Origin: Macrococcoides epidermidis | Lineage (GTDB): Bacteria; Bacillota; Bacilli; Staphylococcales; Staphylococcaceae | Length of the DNA: 64,000 bases | Assembly (NCBI RefSeq): GCF_042659445.1 | Contig: NZ_JBHSSR010000004.1 | Direction: 5' to 3' (one strand) | Translations under genes and position numbers: made by a program | Shown here: one piece after another, positions 33,880 to 43,301 of the stretch | Numbering within the stretch: the first letter of the stretch is position 1 | Layout: each line of letters starts with the position of its first letter | Notes under the pieces: model-generated | The model's database searches: none | Told to the model about the DNA's origin: nothing | What the model saw: only the letters and a program-made list of their open reading frames with translations

Positions 33880-33910
33880 AAAGAGAGCGGATATTTTATC
33901 CGCTCTCTTT
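33880..33910. terminator. Bidirectional terminator after the phosphatase gene
   Basis: AAAGAGAGCGGAT pairs with ATCCGCTCTCTTT with a short T-rich loop, plus T-tail. Confidence 0.88.
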
Positions 33911-33925
33911 TAGTATTTATAATGG

Positions 33926-34159
33926 TTAGCCCATATTTTTAACGTCTTTTGGTGTAATTTTTACGATTTTATCGATATTAATTGAGCAAGTTGATGATTC
34001 ATCGTTAATCGGTAAAAAGCCTGTCTCATTTAAATCAAGTTTCTTAATGAAGTTATTAAATGCGATCTTCTCATCGGTAGTAAAGAACTCCTGATGGTTT
34101 ACTGTTTCACCGTTGTCTAATTGAATTTCAATGTTTAAATAATTACTTTCTGCATCCAT
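33926..34159 (-). CDS. Hypothetical 77-residue acidic protein
   Basis: A soluble acidic protein with an N-terminal beta hairpin (LNIEIQLDNGETV) and a C-terminal IDKIVKITPKDV segment. AGGAGG lies upstream at 34174-34179. Reading convergent with the phosphatase gene. No family recognised. Confidence 0.65.
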   Translation of the reverse strand: MDAESNYLNIEIQLDNGETVNHQEFFTTDEKIAFNNFIKKLDLNETGFLPINDESSTCSINIDKIVKITPKDVKNMG

Positions 34160-34234
34160 TTAAATTAAAAGCCTCCTTTTAATTATTATTTATTCATTAA
34201 TTGATATTCCCTTAGTAAAATTTTATAAACATTT

Positions 34235-34296
34235 CATTCAAATAATTGTTTGAATGTGTGGTTTGATGTATACTTTATTCAAATGAATGTTTGAAT
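34235..34296 (+). promoter_or_regulatory. cad promoter with two identical-form operators
   Basis: Two dyads of the form ATTCAAA-N6-TTTGAAT lie at 34236-34255 and 34277-34296, 41 bp apart. TTGTTT (34246-34251) and TATACT (34269-34274) are 17 bp apart, so the first operator covers the -35 and the second the start site. The dyad matches the cadmium-responsive CadC operator type. Confidence 0.82.
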
Positions 34297-34328
34297 GAAT
34301 AAAATAAAGTTTGGAAGAGGGGTTATGT

Positions 34329-34688
34329 ATGGCTCAAGATACTTGTGATTTATATTTGTTTGATGTTGAGAAGGTAAAGCGTGTGAAATCACAACAGGAT
34401 TTAGTTGATTTAAATCCAGTGCTTGTTATTTATAAAGCCTTAGCAGATGAGAAACGCTTGAAGATTTGCTTTAGTTTATTACTCGAAGATGAATTGTGTG
34501 TATGTGATCTGGCCAATATAATCGATGCGAGTGTCGCTACGACGAGTCACCATCTCAGATATTTAAATCAGGCGAAAGTGCTTGATTTTAGAAAAGAAGG
34601 AAAAAATGCATTCTATCGTTTGAAGGATGATCATATTAAGACACTGATTCGTACAGCTTTAGCGCATGGGGGTGAATCTGATGAGTAA
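34329..34688 (+). CDS. cadC: Cadmium/lead/zinc-sensing ArsR-SmtB repressor CadC
   Basis: A 119-residue repressor with metal site cysteines at 6 (DTCDLYLFD) and 57/59 (ELCVCDLA), and recognition helix TTSHHLRYL. In the plasmid pI258 protein the N-terminal site has two cysteines (as I recall, the second is not essential); here the second is Leu. ATG 34329 follows GAGGGG; the frame upstream lacks an RBS. It overlaps cadA by 8 nt. Confidence 0.92.
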   Translation: MAQDTCDLYLFDVEKVKRVKSQQDLVDLNPVLVIYKALADEKRLKICFSLLLEDELCVCDLANIIDASVATTSHHLRYLNQAKVLDFRKEGKNAFYRLKDDHIKTLIRTALAHGGESDE

Positions 34689-36756
34689 AGAAGAAACATA
34701 TCGTCTGGAAGGTTTAAGCTGTACAAATTGTGCTTCTAAATTTGTGAAAAATATTGAAGCGATTCCAGGCGTAGATACAGTGGATTTAAATTTCGGGGCG
34801 GCGAAATTGAATGTTACAGGTGACGTCACTGTCGAACAGTTAGAAGCAGCGGGGAAATTTGATCATATTAAAGTACGTCCGGCAAATGTAAAGCGCACAA
34901 AGAAAGTTCCGTTTTACAAGAATAAAGCGCATTTACCGTTTGCCATCGCTTTGATTCTGTTTCTTGCGGGTTTAATCACAAGTTATAATGTTGGTGAAGA
35001 TAGTCTGTATACGAAAGTGATCTTTATCGCAGCGATTGCAATCGGTGGTTATTCATTATTTATTGAAGGTTTAAAACAACTGTTTAAATTAAACTTTGAT
35101 ATGAACGTCTTAATGACCGTTGCAATTATTGGTGCAATGTTAATAGGTGAAGTACAGGAAGGTGCCATGGTCGTCCTGTTATTTGCAATAAGTGAAGCGC
35201 TTGAAGGATACGCGATGGAGAAATCGCGTGACAGCATTCAGAGTCTGATTGATCTCACACCTGAAGTGGCATTAAAGCGAATTGGTAATGAATATGCAGA
35301 AGTTGCTGTAGAAGATTTAAGCATTGGTGACGTCGTGCGCATACTGCCTGGTAAGAAAGTACCGATTGATGGTGTTGTAATAAATGGTCAGAGCAATGTC
35401 AATCAGGCAAGTATTACAGGAGAAAGTATCCCTGTATCCAAAAGTAAAGCTGATGAAGTTTATTCAGGGACACTGAATGAATCTGGACAGTTAGAAGTGC
35501 GAGTTACTAAACGCAGCCATGAAACTAAGCTTGCGAAGATGATTCATCTTGTGGAAGAAGCGCAAAGTGAGAAAGCACCGACACAGAAATTTGTAGATAA
35601 GTTTGCGAAATACTATACACCACTCATTATGTTAATTGCGTTGCTTGTAATCGTAATCCCACCATTATTTGGTGGCGACTTCAAACATTATCTTTACCAA
35701 GGTTTATCGGTACTCGTTGTAGGTTGTCCGTGTGCGCTTGTTGTCTCAACACCGGTTGCGATCGTTACCGCAATTGGTAGTGCTGCACGTCGTGGTATTT
35801 TAATAAAAGGTGGTATTCATTTAGAGAACGCAGGTCATATCGATACGATAGCTTTTGATAAGACAGGTACATTAACTAAAGGAGAGCCTGTTGTTGTAGA
35901 ACGTGTTGATTTCACAGCACTAACGCAAGACGAAAAAAATGTTATCTACACCCTTGAAAAAGATGCCGGACATCCATTAAGCAAAGCAATCGTGAACAGT
36001 CTAACGGATTGTGAAACAGTCGACTTAACAGATTATGAAGTCGTTACCGCTAAAGGGGTACAAGGTATTTATAAAGATAAAAAATATCGTATCGGACAAC
36101 AGAAATTCTTTAATGTAAATGATTCTGATGCACAGAAACTTGCTGAAACAAATAGAAGCGGCGCAACAAAAGTATTGTTCGGTACAGAAGATCGTATAAT
36201 CGCTGTCTTCTTTATTCAGGATACACTTCGCGATGAATCAATAGATGTCGTGCGCATGTTGAACAAAGAACGAATAGAGACACTGATGCTCACTGGTGAT
36301 AATAAAGCAGTAGCCGATGCAATTGGAAATACGTTATCCATCACACGTGTGCATTCAGAGTTGTTACCTGAAGATAAGTTGAAATTAATTAAAGACTATC
36401 AACAAAAGGGAAGTCACATTGCAATGGTTGGAGATGGTGTCAATGATGCACCGGCACTCGCTCAGGCAGACGTAGGATTTTCAATGGGTGGTGCAGCAAC
36501 TGATACTGCGATAGAGACAGCTGATATTACATTTATGAAAGATGATTTAAGTGATTTACCGAAAGTGATTCGCCTCAGCAAGCGTACATTAAATATTATC
36601 AAACAGAATATCGGATTTGCGTTAGGACTTAAATTAATCGCGATATTACTCGTTATCCCAGGCTGGTTAACGTTATGGATTGCGATATTTGCTGATATGG
36701 GTGCTACATTACTTGTGACTTTAAACAGCTTAAGATTACTAAGACATAAAGAATAG
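34681..36756 (+). CDS. cadA: Cadmium/zinc/lead-exporting P1B-ATPase CadA
   Basis: A 691-residue heavy-metal P-type ATPase: one N-terminal HMA domain with GLSCTNCASKF, membrane metal site CPC in GCPCALVVSTP, phosphorylation motif DKTGT (Asp393), HP motif, GDGVNDAPAL hinge. It exports Cd2+, Zn2+ and Pb2+ across the cell membrane. GGGGTGA precedes ATG 34681. Second gene of the cadCA operon; no cadD/cadX in view. Confidence 0.95.
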   Translation: MSKEETYRLEGLSCTNCASKFVKNIEAIPGVDTVDLNFGAAKLNVTGDVTVEQLEAAGKFDHIKVRPANVKRTKKVPFYKNKAHLPFAIALILFLAGLITSYNVGEDSLYTKVIFIAAIAIGGYSLFIEGLKQLFKLNFDMNVLMTVAIIGAMLIGEVQEGAMVVLLFAISEALEGYAMEKSRDSIQSLIDLTPEVALKRIGNEYAEVAVEDLSIGDVVRILPGKKVPIDGVVINGQSNVNQASITGESIPVSKSKADEVYSGTLNESGQLEVRVTKRSHETKLAKMIHLVEEAQSEKAPTQKFVDKFAKYYTPLIMLIALLVIVIPPLFGGDFKHYLYQGLSVLVVGCPCALVVSTPVAIVTAIGSAARRGILIKGGIHLENAGHIDTIAFDKTGTLTKGEPVVVERVDFTALTQDEKNVIYTLEKDAGHPLSKAIVNSLTDCETVDLTDYEVVTAKGVQGIYKDKKYRIGQQKFFNVNDSDAQKLAETNRSGATKVLFGTEDRIIAVFFIQDTLRDESIDVVRMLNKERIETLMLTGDNKAVADAIGNTLSITRVHSELLPEDKLKLIKDYQQKGSHIAMVGDGVNDAPALAQADVGFSMGGAATDTAIETADITFMKDDLSDLPKVIRLSKRTLNIIKQNIGFALGLKLIAILLVIPGWLTLWIAIFADMGATLLVTLNSLRLLRHKE

Positions 36757-36822
36757 CTGATTATCATTTGCTTACAACGTCACTTATCATTATAATAAGT
36801 TTACTAATAGAAGGAGGTGGCT

Positions 36823-37095
36823 ATGTTGGAACTGTTACTCAGTTTATTGAGTGAAGCATTATTGCTCAAATATATTACATTTCGTTTGTTGTATCTGGTA
36901 CCATACATTGCCGCCTTCTTATTCGTATTATTACATTTAAAGCTTCAGTTACAAGTGGGTCAGAAATGGTCTTTAACTGAATGTGTTGGGAATGTTTTGG
37001 AACAAACAATTATTATTTTCTCACCTGTACTGAGATGGCGTATTAAGTGTTTATCTAAGATGAGCGATGAAATAGAGGCCGTTCCTATATATTAA
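36823..37095 (+). CDS. Hypothetical membrane-associated protein
   Basis: A 90-residue protein with a long hydrophobic N-terminal half (one or two helices, about residues 3-45) and an amphipathic C-terminal half rich in basic and aromatic residues. AAGGAGG precedes ATG 36823. It lies 30 nt upstream of yidC and may be cotranscribed. No family recognised. Confidence 0.6.
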   Translation: MLELLLSLLSEALLLKYITFRLLYLVPYIAAFLFVLLHLKLQLQVGQKWSLTECVGNVLEQTIIIFSPVLRWRIKCLSKMSDEIEAVPIY

Positions 37096-37125
37096 TCAAA
37101 CATTAATATATAGGAGGAGAAATAT

Positions 37126-37857
37126 TTGAAAAGATTTTTTAGTGTACTTATCGTATTAACATTGATATTAAGTGGTTGCGGGGCACAAGATGACGGTTTG
37201 TTTCATAACGGCATCGTCCAACCATTTACGGATTTAATTACTTTCTTTGCTGGTTTCTTTGCTGGCAGTTACGGTATGGGAATCGTACTAGTAACGTTAT
37301 GTGTACGCTTTATGATGATGCCGATGATGCTGAGCACTGTTAAACAACAAAAGAAGATGCAGGCAAATATGAAAGTTGCCGGTCCAAAAATAAAAGAGAT
37401 ACAAGATAAGATGAAACTAGCAAAAGACCCGGAAGAAAAGAGCGTATTATCGCAGGAACTTATGAAAATATACGGTGAACATAATATTAACCCAATGAAC
37501 ATGGGTTGCTTACCAATTATCGTTCAGATGCCGATATTGACCGGTTTATACTTTGCGATCATACACAGTAAATCAATTGCAGCACAAAGCTTTCTCTGGT
37601 TTAACCTTGGTACGCCTGATCTGTTGATGATGCTCATTGCAGGTGGACTATATTTTCTCCAGTCATGGATTTCTATACAATACATGCCTGAAGAAAGCCG
37701 CAAACAGATGTGGCCGATGGCGATAATGAGTCCATTGATGATTATATTTATCAGTTTCCACTCGCCAGCAGCGTTACCGCTTTACTGGTCGGTTGGCGCA
37801 ATTGTGTTAATCTTCCAGCAATTTATTTCTAATAAACTATTTAGTGATATTAAATAA
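37126..37857 (+). CDS. yidC: Membrane insertase YidC/OxaA
   Basis: A 243-residue lipoprotein-type insertase starting at TTG, 8 nt after AGGAGG. The signal peptide ends at lipobox LSGC (Cys19). Core segments are YGMGIVLVTLCVRF (with the conserved Arg of the hydrophilic groove), PMNMGCLPIIVQMPI and SPAALPLYW. Shorter than the main housekeeping YidC of many Bacillales (about 260-290), so it could be a second copy. Confidence 0.88.
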   Translation: MKRFFSVLIVLTLILSGCGAQDDGLFHNGIVQPFTDLITFFAGFFAGSYGMGIVLVTLCVRFMMMPMMLSTVKQQKKMQANMKVAGPKIKEIQDKMKLAKDPEEKSVLSQELMKIYGEHNINPMNMGCLPIIVQMPILTGLYFAIIHSKSIAAQSFLWFNLGTPDLLMMLIAGGLYFLQSWISIQYMPEESRKQMWPMAIMSPLMIIFISFHSPAALPLYWSVGAIVLIFQQFISNKLFSDIK

Positions 37858-37862
37858 AGCAT

Positions 37863-37935
37863 CCCTCACCTTAAAACTGTAAAAAGGCCGCGCCTACGTT
37901 ATAATGTAAGTAAAGCAGACAGTTGAAGGTGAGGG
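37863..37935. promoter_or_regulatory. Long-range stem that can sequester the cyclase-gene RBS, with internal promoter
   Basis: CCCTCACCTT (37863-37872) plus AACTGT (37875-37880) pair with ACAGTT (37919-37924) plus AAGGTGAGGG (37926-37935), a 16-bp stem that includes the ribosome-binding site AAGGTGAGGG. TATAAT at 37900-37905 lies in the loop, so a transcript starting there lacks the left arm and can be translated, whereas read-through RNA from yidC would be blocked (inference). Confidence 0.55.
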
Positions 37936-37941
37936 GTTTTT

Positions 37942-38556
37942 ATGTGGATTGATATTTCTCAGACATTAAAGCAAGGTATTGCAACATGGCCAGGGGATCA
38001 GCCTTATGTGTATCAGATGGATAGTCAGTTAGAAGGTCAAACTGGTGCCAATGTAGGCAGTATTAAAATGAGCTTACATACTGGTACACATTTAGATGCA
38101 CCTTTTCACTATGACCATGAAGGCGTAACGATTGATGAGATTGATATTAATCGCTTAATCGGTGAAGCGCAGGTGATCGAGTTAATCGATGAGGAAATTG
38201 TTACTCAGAAATTATTAGAGGACCTTGTGATTGATAAGCCAATTGTATTGTTTAAATCAGTATACAGTAAAGATCAAAGTGTATTTTTGGGAGACTTCAT
38301 GACCTTTGAAAGTGCTGCCATACATTATCTGGGACACCTTGGTGTTGAAGTGATTGGCACGGATATGCCTAGTATAGATACAGTAGATAATGAAACCCTC
38401 GATGCACACAAAGCATGTTTAGAAAATCAAATATTGATTATAGAAAATTTAGAATTAAATAAAGTGAGAGTAGGGTATTATGATTTTATTGGGTTGCCAC
38501 TAAAGATAGAAGCTGATGCCAGTCCAATTCGTGCAGTTGTAAAAAAGAAATTATAA
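37942..38556 (+). CDS. Cyclase family protein (KynB-like arylformamidase fold)
   Basis: A 204-residue member of the cyclase superfamily with the metal motif HTGTHLDAPFH and ISQTLKQGIATWPGD at the start. Known members hydrolyse N-formylkynurenine or isatin. Its neighbour 15 nt downstream is a flavin monooxygenase, a plausible partner in aromatic compound metabolism, but no other kynurenine genes are present. Confidence 0.82.
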   Translation: MWIDISQTLKQGIATWPGDQPYVYQMDSQLEGQTGANVGSIKMSLHTGTHLDAPFHYDHEGVTIDEIDINRLIGEAQVIELIDEEIVTQKLLEDLVIDKPIVLFKSVYSKDQSVFLGDFMTFESAAIHYLGHLGVEVIGTDMPSIDTVDNETLDAHKACLENQILIIENLELNKVRVGYYDFIGLPLKIEADASPIRAVVKKKL

Positions 38557-38571
38557 GATGAGGTGAGTTAC

Positions 38572-39687
38572 ATGCGCATAGGTATTATCGGAGCAGGTAT
38601 TGGCGGTTTAACAGCTGCGATTGCTCTAAAGTCTGCCGGGCATGAGGTAGACATATTAGAAAAGCGCCATGTATTGAAACAGCTCGGTGTCGGTTTAGGT
38701 GTTGGCGGTAATGCTATACGTGCTTTGAAACAGTATGGAATAGACAAAGATATACGTGCAGCGGGAAACCCGTTAATTGAATGCCAGTTTAGAACAGATA
38801 AAGATGAGTTATTAAATACACTGATATTATCATTATCAGAAGAAGAAAATATAACGATTCAGCGTGAGCAACTCCATGCTATTTTATTGGAGCATAATGA
38901 CGCCGATATCCATTTAATAAAAGATGTTGTACATATTAAAGACTTTAATCATCCAACTTTAATATTACAAGATGGTGCCAAATATCAGTATGATTTAATT
39001 GTCGCAGCTGATGGCGTACATTCTAACATTAGACGACAGATGTTTAAAGATAGTGAAGCAATCTATCAAGGTTACACGTGTTTTAGAGGAACGAGTAAAG
39101 ATGTAGCTGTTGATCATAAAGTTGCGCTTGAGTACTGGGGAGAAACAGGTAGGTTTGGTATCGTACCACTGAAAGATAATCAGGTGTACTGGTTCTGCTG
39201 TATGAATGCCGAAGAAAGAGATACAGAATTTAGAAATTATAATAAGAAGAAACTGTTGCAATACTTTAAAGCATTTCCTGATGCTGTGTTAGAAACGCTT
39301 GAAAAGACTGTCGGAGACCCTATTCAACATGATATTTATGATATCAATCCATTGAAGACATTTTATAAAGGCCGCGTCGTATTGTTAGGGGATGCAGCAC
39401 ATGCAACAACACCTAACATGGGACAAGGCGCATCACTCGCTATGGAAGATGCAGTGTGTCTAGCGAACCAACTCAAAAAGTATCCGATTGATGAAGCATT
39501 AAAAGCATATGATAAATTAAGTGTAAATCACACGAAAAAGGTGATTTTAAGATCACGTCAAATCGGTAAATCAGCACAACTTGAAAATAAAACACTTATT
39601 AAAGCAAGAAACAAAGCGTTAAAATTAGTACCATTATCATTTTTAGAAAAACAAACTTTCTTCTTAAGTCATCGTCATATCAATTAA
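38572..39687 (+). CDS. FAD-dependent monooxygenase
   Basis: A 371-residue class A flavoprotein hydroxylase: GIIGAGIGGLTAAIALK (dinucleotide-binding), a mid DGVHSNIRR segment, and GDAAHATTPNMGQGASLAMEDA for FAD ribityl binding. It would hydroxylate an aromatic acid or related ring using NAD(P)H. GAGGTG precedes ATG 38572; the frame's first codons upstream are not needed. Operon with the cyclase gene. Confidence 0.88.
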   Translation: MRIGIIGAGIGGLTAAIALKSAGHEVDILEKRHVLKQLGVGLGVGGNAIRALKQYGIDKDIRAAGNPLIECQFRTDKDELLNTLILSLSEEENITIQREQLHAILLEHNDADIHLIKDVVHIKDFNHPTLILQDGAKYQYDLIVAADGVHSNIRRQMFKDSEAIYQGYTCFRGTSKDVAVDHKVALEYWGETGRFGIVPLKDNQVYWFCCMNAEERDTEFRNYNKKKLLQYFKAFPDAVLETLEKTVGDPIQHDIYDINPLKTFYKGRVVLLGDAAHATTPNMGQGASLAMEDAVCLANQLKKYPIDEALKAYDKLSVNHTKKVILRSRQIGKSAQLENKTLIKARNKALKLVPLSFLEKQTFFLSHRHIN

Positions 39688-39691
39688 TACA

Positions 39692-39724
39692 AAATAAAAA
39701 AGCTCATCATGAGCTTTTTTATTT
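39692..39724. terminator. Bidirectional terminator
   Basis: AAAAAAGCTCAT and ATGAGCTTTTTT arms with a single C loop base closing a long A/T stem. Overlaps the stop of the converging minus-strand gene. Confidence 0.88.
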
Positions 39725-40153
39725 AAGTCTAGTTACTTTTAAATTTTGAATTTCCTGATCAAGATTGTTATCAAGCACTTCAAAGAAAGTCATTAAGAAA
39801 CGAATTTTACCACGTAACTCATATTCATTGAAGATAAGTGGCATCACATCGTTAGGATGTACTGGATTTTGTTCGATTGCATAATCAATGTTATCGAAAT
39901 AATTTGCTACATCAAAGAAATTTAATGTATGACCTTTTTCTTTAAATAGCTCATAATCACCAATCTGGTCTTTGTGTTGATCTAAGCCTTCATGATATGC
40001 ATAAGCGATTTGAAGTAAATTATATTTGATACTTTTAAACTTTGATCCGAAATTATAGTTAAATTGTGACGCGCTTAATTTTTTAATTTGGCTGAGTAAT
40101 TCATCTCTTGAAGATTTTACTTCTGTATAAATTTGATTATTATTGTTATTCAT
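39719..40153 (-). CDS. Hypothetical helical protein
   Basis: A 144-residue protein starting with an Asn run (MNNNNNQIY), predicted mainly helical and soluble, with C-terminal ELRGKIRFLMTFFEVLDNNL. GAGGTG precedes ATG 40153. Divergent from the next gene. I do not recognise a family. Confidence 0.65.
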   Translation of the reverse strand: MNNNNNQIYTEVKSSRDELLSQIKKLSASQFNYNFGSKFKSIKYNLLQIAYAYHEGLDQHKDQIGDYELFKEKGHTLNFFDVANYFDNIDYAIEQNPVHPNDVMPLIFNEYELRGKIRFLMTFFEVLDNNLDQEIQNLKVTRLK

Positions 40154-40225
40154 TCGGTTCACCTCACAGTTTGATAGTTACTTATACCCTGAAAGCATAT
40201 ATTTATGACATAAAAAGGAGAAACA

Positions 40226-40735
40226 ATGCAAAATTCATTGATCAAAGAATTAAAAAGTTTATACACCGGTGAAGGCTTTTCAAGTGTAATGTTCTTTCTT
40301 ATCTGGATGTACTGTTGTTTCAATCATGAATATCAGGAAATGGCATGTAGCCTCCATATTGCTGTTCCGCTCATAACGTTATGTTTTATTCTTGCTATTG
40401 GTGCGTACTTCTGGAAACTGATGCATGACGTAGTAAAGAAGCGTGGTAAGATGCATATGACGATTAAACAGCAGCATTTGTTCATATTATTTAAGCGTGT
40501 ATCTATTGTACTCATCATGATTTGTAGTATGCTATTTATCTATGCATTGATGACAAGTGAGCGATATTTAATGGTAAGTACTTTTTTACTTTGCTTTGCG
40601 ATCGTTGAATATATCAATTATTTTCATATACGATTATCCTATTTGACACCGCGAGAATTTGCTGCGCTACTTAAACATAGAAGGTTGAGACGATCACACT
40701 TGAATCGTATCATGCATGAGGAGGTTATAGATTGA
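40226..40735 (+). CDS. Membrane protein, unknown function
   Basis: A 169-residue protein with four hydrophobic helices and basic tail (KHRRLRRSHLNR). AAAGGAG precedes the ATG. Its stop overlaps the TTG start of the helicase gene, implying coupled expression with it. Confidence 0.65.
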   Translation: MQNSLIKELKSLYTGEGFSSVMFFLIWMYCCFNHEYQEMACSLHIAVPLITLCFILAIGAYFWKLMHDVVKKRGKMHMTIKQQHLFILFKRVSIVLIMICSMLFIYALMTSERYLMVSTFLLCFAIVEYINYFHIRLSYLTPREFAALLKHRRLRRSHLNRIMHEEVID

Positions 40736-42804
40736 ACTTAAAACAAATTGAAACGAAACATTTAACAGCAGTGCATGCTTTGATTGATATTATACAGAAT
40801 AAATTAACCGGAGAGCTCACACAATCTACGAGTGAACTCATCGAAGAACGCCGCTTTGCGTTTGAAGAGCTTGGTACAGAAATTTCTGATGATGCACAGA
40901 TAGAATATTCACAAGTACTACCTTCTTTAAAATTACAGGAAGAAATTCAGGTTAACCGAAACAAGATTACCGAGCAGATTAATAAGATGAAAGACCGTCC
41001 TTATTTTGGTGCTGTTACATTAAAAGATGATGCGCATGAAACAGAAAAGTTTTATATTGGATTAAATAGTCTGAAGGACCCTTCAACAGGAGATCTCATT
41101 ATCTATGACTGGAGAACACCAATTGCCAGTACTTATTATGAGAACCAACTTGGGGAAGTAAGCTATAATGTACCGACTGTCGGTACACAAGTCGTAGATG
41201 TATTGTCACGCATTCAGATTGTAATTGAACATGAGCGCCTGTTAGATGTCTTCGATTCAGAAATATATATTGGTGATGACGCTTTGCAACATCTACTCGT
41301 TGATAGTGCAAAAGACAAGATGAAGTCTATCGTTACAACGATTCAGCAGGATCAGAATGCAATTATTCGTATGACTTCCAACCACGATATTTTAGTATTA
41401 GGACCCCCGGGATCTGGTAAAACTTCGATTGCAATGCAGCGTATTGCTTACCTTCTATATTTACATAGAAATAAAATGACAGCAGAACATATGCTGTTTA
41501 TTACACCAAATGAGATGTTCGGTGATTATATATCTGATGTATTACCGGAGTTAGGAGAAGCACCGATTAATGCGACGAGCTTTTTCAGGTTAAAAGATAA
41601 AATGAATCGTCGTCACTTTCATGTCGAATCGTTATTTCAAAATATCGAGCGCATGCGTCATGCAGATGATTACGCACGAGCGTTATTTAAAATTAAAAAT
41701 AGCAAGTTACTGTTACAAAAGATGGATCAAAAGATTGCATCGATTGCAGTGAAAAATATTAAATTTAATATATTAACGATTGAAGGCACGCCTTTTGTAA
41801 CGAAAGAGCATCTATCTTATTTATTTTATGATAAATTTGGTGAATCTCCGCTTGATGCACGCCTTAAAAAAATTCAGGTAGAATTACAGCCGATCTACGA
41901 GGAACACTTACAACAAGCGATAAAAGACAGAACGAAAGCATTAAAGAAAGTAACACGATATATCGGTACAGACGAAGAACTTGAGATACGTGCTAAACGT
42001 GAAAAGACAAAACAATATAAAGTGCTGAAACAATATATTAAAGATATACAGTTTATCAATATTGAACGTATTTATCTCAATATATTAAAGTCGATAGATC
42101 AGAACGCATACGAAGCAACACTCAATCAATTTAGAAACAAACAAATGTATTATGAAGATATAGCGCCTTTGCTTTATTTATCAATTAAGATAAAGGGATT
42201 GCACAGAGAAAGTATGATGCAGCACATCATTATTGATGAGGTGCAGGATTATTCAGTCGTCCAATTAGCAGCAATTTGTGCGATATATCCCAATGCACGA
42301 AAGACGATGCTCGGAGATAGTAATCAAATTGTACATCCTGCAGTGACATTTGAATTACCAGATGACATCAATGTCATTCATTTAACAAAATCTTATCGTT
42401 CAACAGTTCAAATTACTGAATTTACGAAAGGTTTGATAGGTAATGATGATACAGAGTCTTTAGGTGTTCAGGGAGACGATGTAATAGAACTGGATTACGA
42501 AGCGTTTGTTAATACTGTAGAAGCATTGCAATCTGAAAGTGTCGCCATTATCGCACGTGACGTTCAACATGCTAATAAGATAGCCCAGACTTTAAAGGGA
42601 TGTACTTTATTAACACACGATCAATATACATTCACTAAAGGAAAAGTTATCATGCCGAATTACATGGCTAAAGGATTTGAATTCTCGCATGTATTTATTG
42701 TCGGATTTAATCAATATGATCTGGAGCATGACCAGTTGCTGTTATATACAATCGCCAGTAGAGCGACACGTCATCTTTATTTAGTAGGTGATATCAATGA
42801 TTAG
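40732..42804 (+). CDS. helD: HelD-like UvrD/Rep superfamily ATPase
   Basis: A 690-residue SF1 motor: Walker A GPPGSGKT at 224-231, Walker B HIIIDEVQDYS, motif III GDSNQ, and motif VI-like IASRATRHLYLVG. The N-terminal 200 residues form the coiled-coil arm typical of HelD, which removes stalled RNA polymerase from DNA. Slightly shorter than Bacillus HelD (774). Start is TTG with GAGGAGG upstream. A DNA helicase of another type is possible. Confidence 0.78.
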   Translation: MNLKQIETKHLTAVHALIDIIQNKLTGELTQSTSELIEERRFAFEELGTEISDDAQIEYSQVLPSLKLQEEIQVNRNKITEQINKMKDRPYFGAVTLKDDAHETEKFYIGLNSLKDPSTGDLIIYDWRTPIASTYYENQLGEVSYNVPTVGTQVVDVLSRIQIVIEHERLLDVFDSEIYIGDDALQHLLVDSAKDKMKSIVTTIQQDQNAIIRMTSNHDILVLGPPGSGKTSIAMQRIAYLLYLHRNKMTAEHMLFITPNEMFGDYISDVLPELGEAPINATSFFRLKDKMNRRHFHVESLFQNIERMRHADDYARALFKIKNSKLLLQKMDQKIASIAVKNIKFNILTIEGTPFVTKEHLSYLFYDKFGESPLDARLKKIQVELQPIYEEHLQQAIKDRTKALKKVTRYIGTDEELEIRAKREKTKQYKVLKQYIKDIQFINIERIYLNILKSIDQNAYEATLNQFRNKQMYYEDIAPLLYLSIKIKGLHRESMMQHIIIDEVQDYSVVQLAAICAIYPNARKTMLGDSNQIVHPAVTFELPDDINVIHLTKSYRSTVQITEFTKGLIGNDDTESLGVQGDDVIELDYEAFVNTVEALQSESVAIIARDVQHANKIAQTLKGCTLLTHDQYTFTKGKVIMPNYMAKGFEFSHVFIVGFNQYDLEHDQLLLYTIASRATRHLYLVGDIND

Positions 42805-43273
42805 TATTATAGAACCGATATTTAAGCAAATTGAATGTCAGGTAGAAAGTATCAAAATGCTTGCAAACAAAGTAGATATATTTATGTTAGAACAGGAAAT
42901 CTATCCGGGTGGTAGAACTTGCTTTGAATTGCTAACACATATTGCATTAATACCTGAAGCTGATCTAATGATCATCAAAGGTGCAGGGAAGTCTGAAATG
43001 GATGATTATTATCATTACTGGCAAAAAGAAGTAACATCAATTGAAGTATTTGAAGCGAGACTCGAACTCAGCATGAATATTCTGCTTGATTTTTATAATC
43101 AACTGGAAGAAGATGAAATGCTTAATATGAAAATGACCTATTGGCAGACACGTCAAACTTATTTAGACTGGTTGCTCGTTATTTTGACGCATTTAACGCA
43201 TCATAGAGCTCAGCTATATAGTGCGATTAAACAATTTGGTGATGATGAAGGATTAAGTAATTTATTTGAATAA
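42797..43273 (+). CDS. DinB-like four-helix-bundle protein
   Basis: A 158-residue DinB-superfamily protein with metal-ligand-type His residues (ELLTHIALIP; ILTHLTHHRAQL). The family includes thiol-transferases using bacillithiol (BstA type); the role here is unknown. ATG 42797 overlaps helD by 8 nt, so it is translationally coupled. Confidence 0.75.
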   Translation: MISIIEPIFKQIECQVESIKMLANKVDIFMLEQEIYPGGRTCFELLTHIALIPEADLMIIKGAGKSEMDDYYHYWQKEVTSIEVFEARLELSMNILLDFYNQLEEDEMLNMKMTYWQTRQTYLDWLLVILTHLTHHRAQLYSAIKQFGDDEGLSNLFE

Positions 43274-43275
43274 AA

Positions 43276-43301
43276 AACAGCTGACTATTTTGTCAGCTGT
43301 T
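43276..43301. terminator. Terminator at the helD-operon end
   Basis: AACAGCTGAC pairs with GTCAGCTGTT around TATTTT. Overlaps the end of the converging thioredoxin-like gene. Confidence 0.85.
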
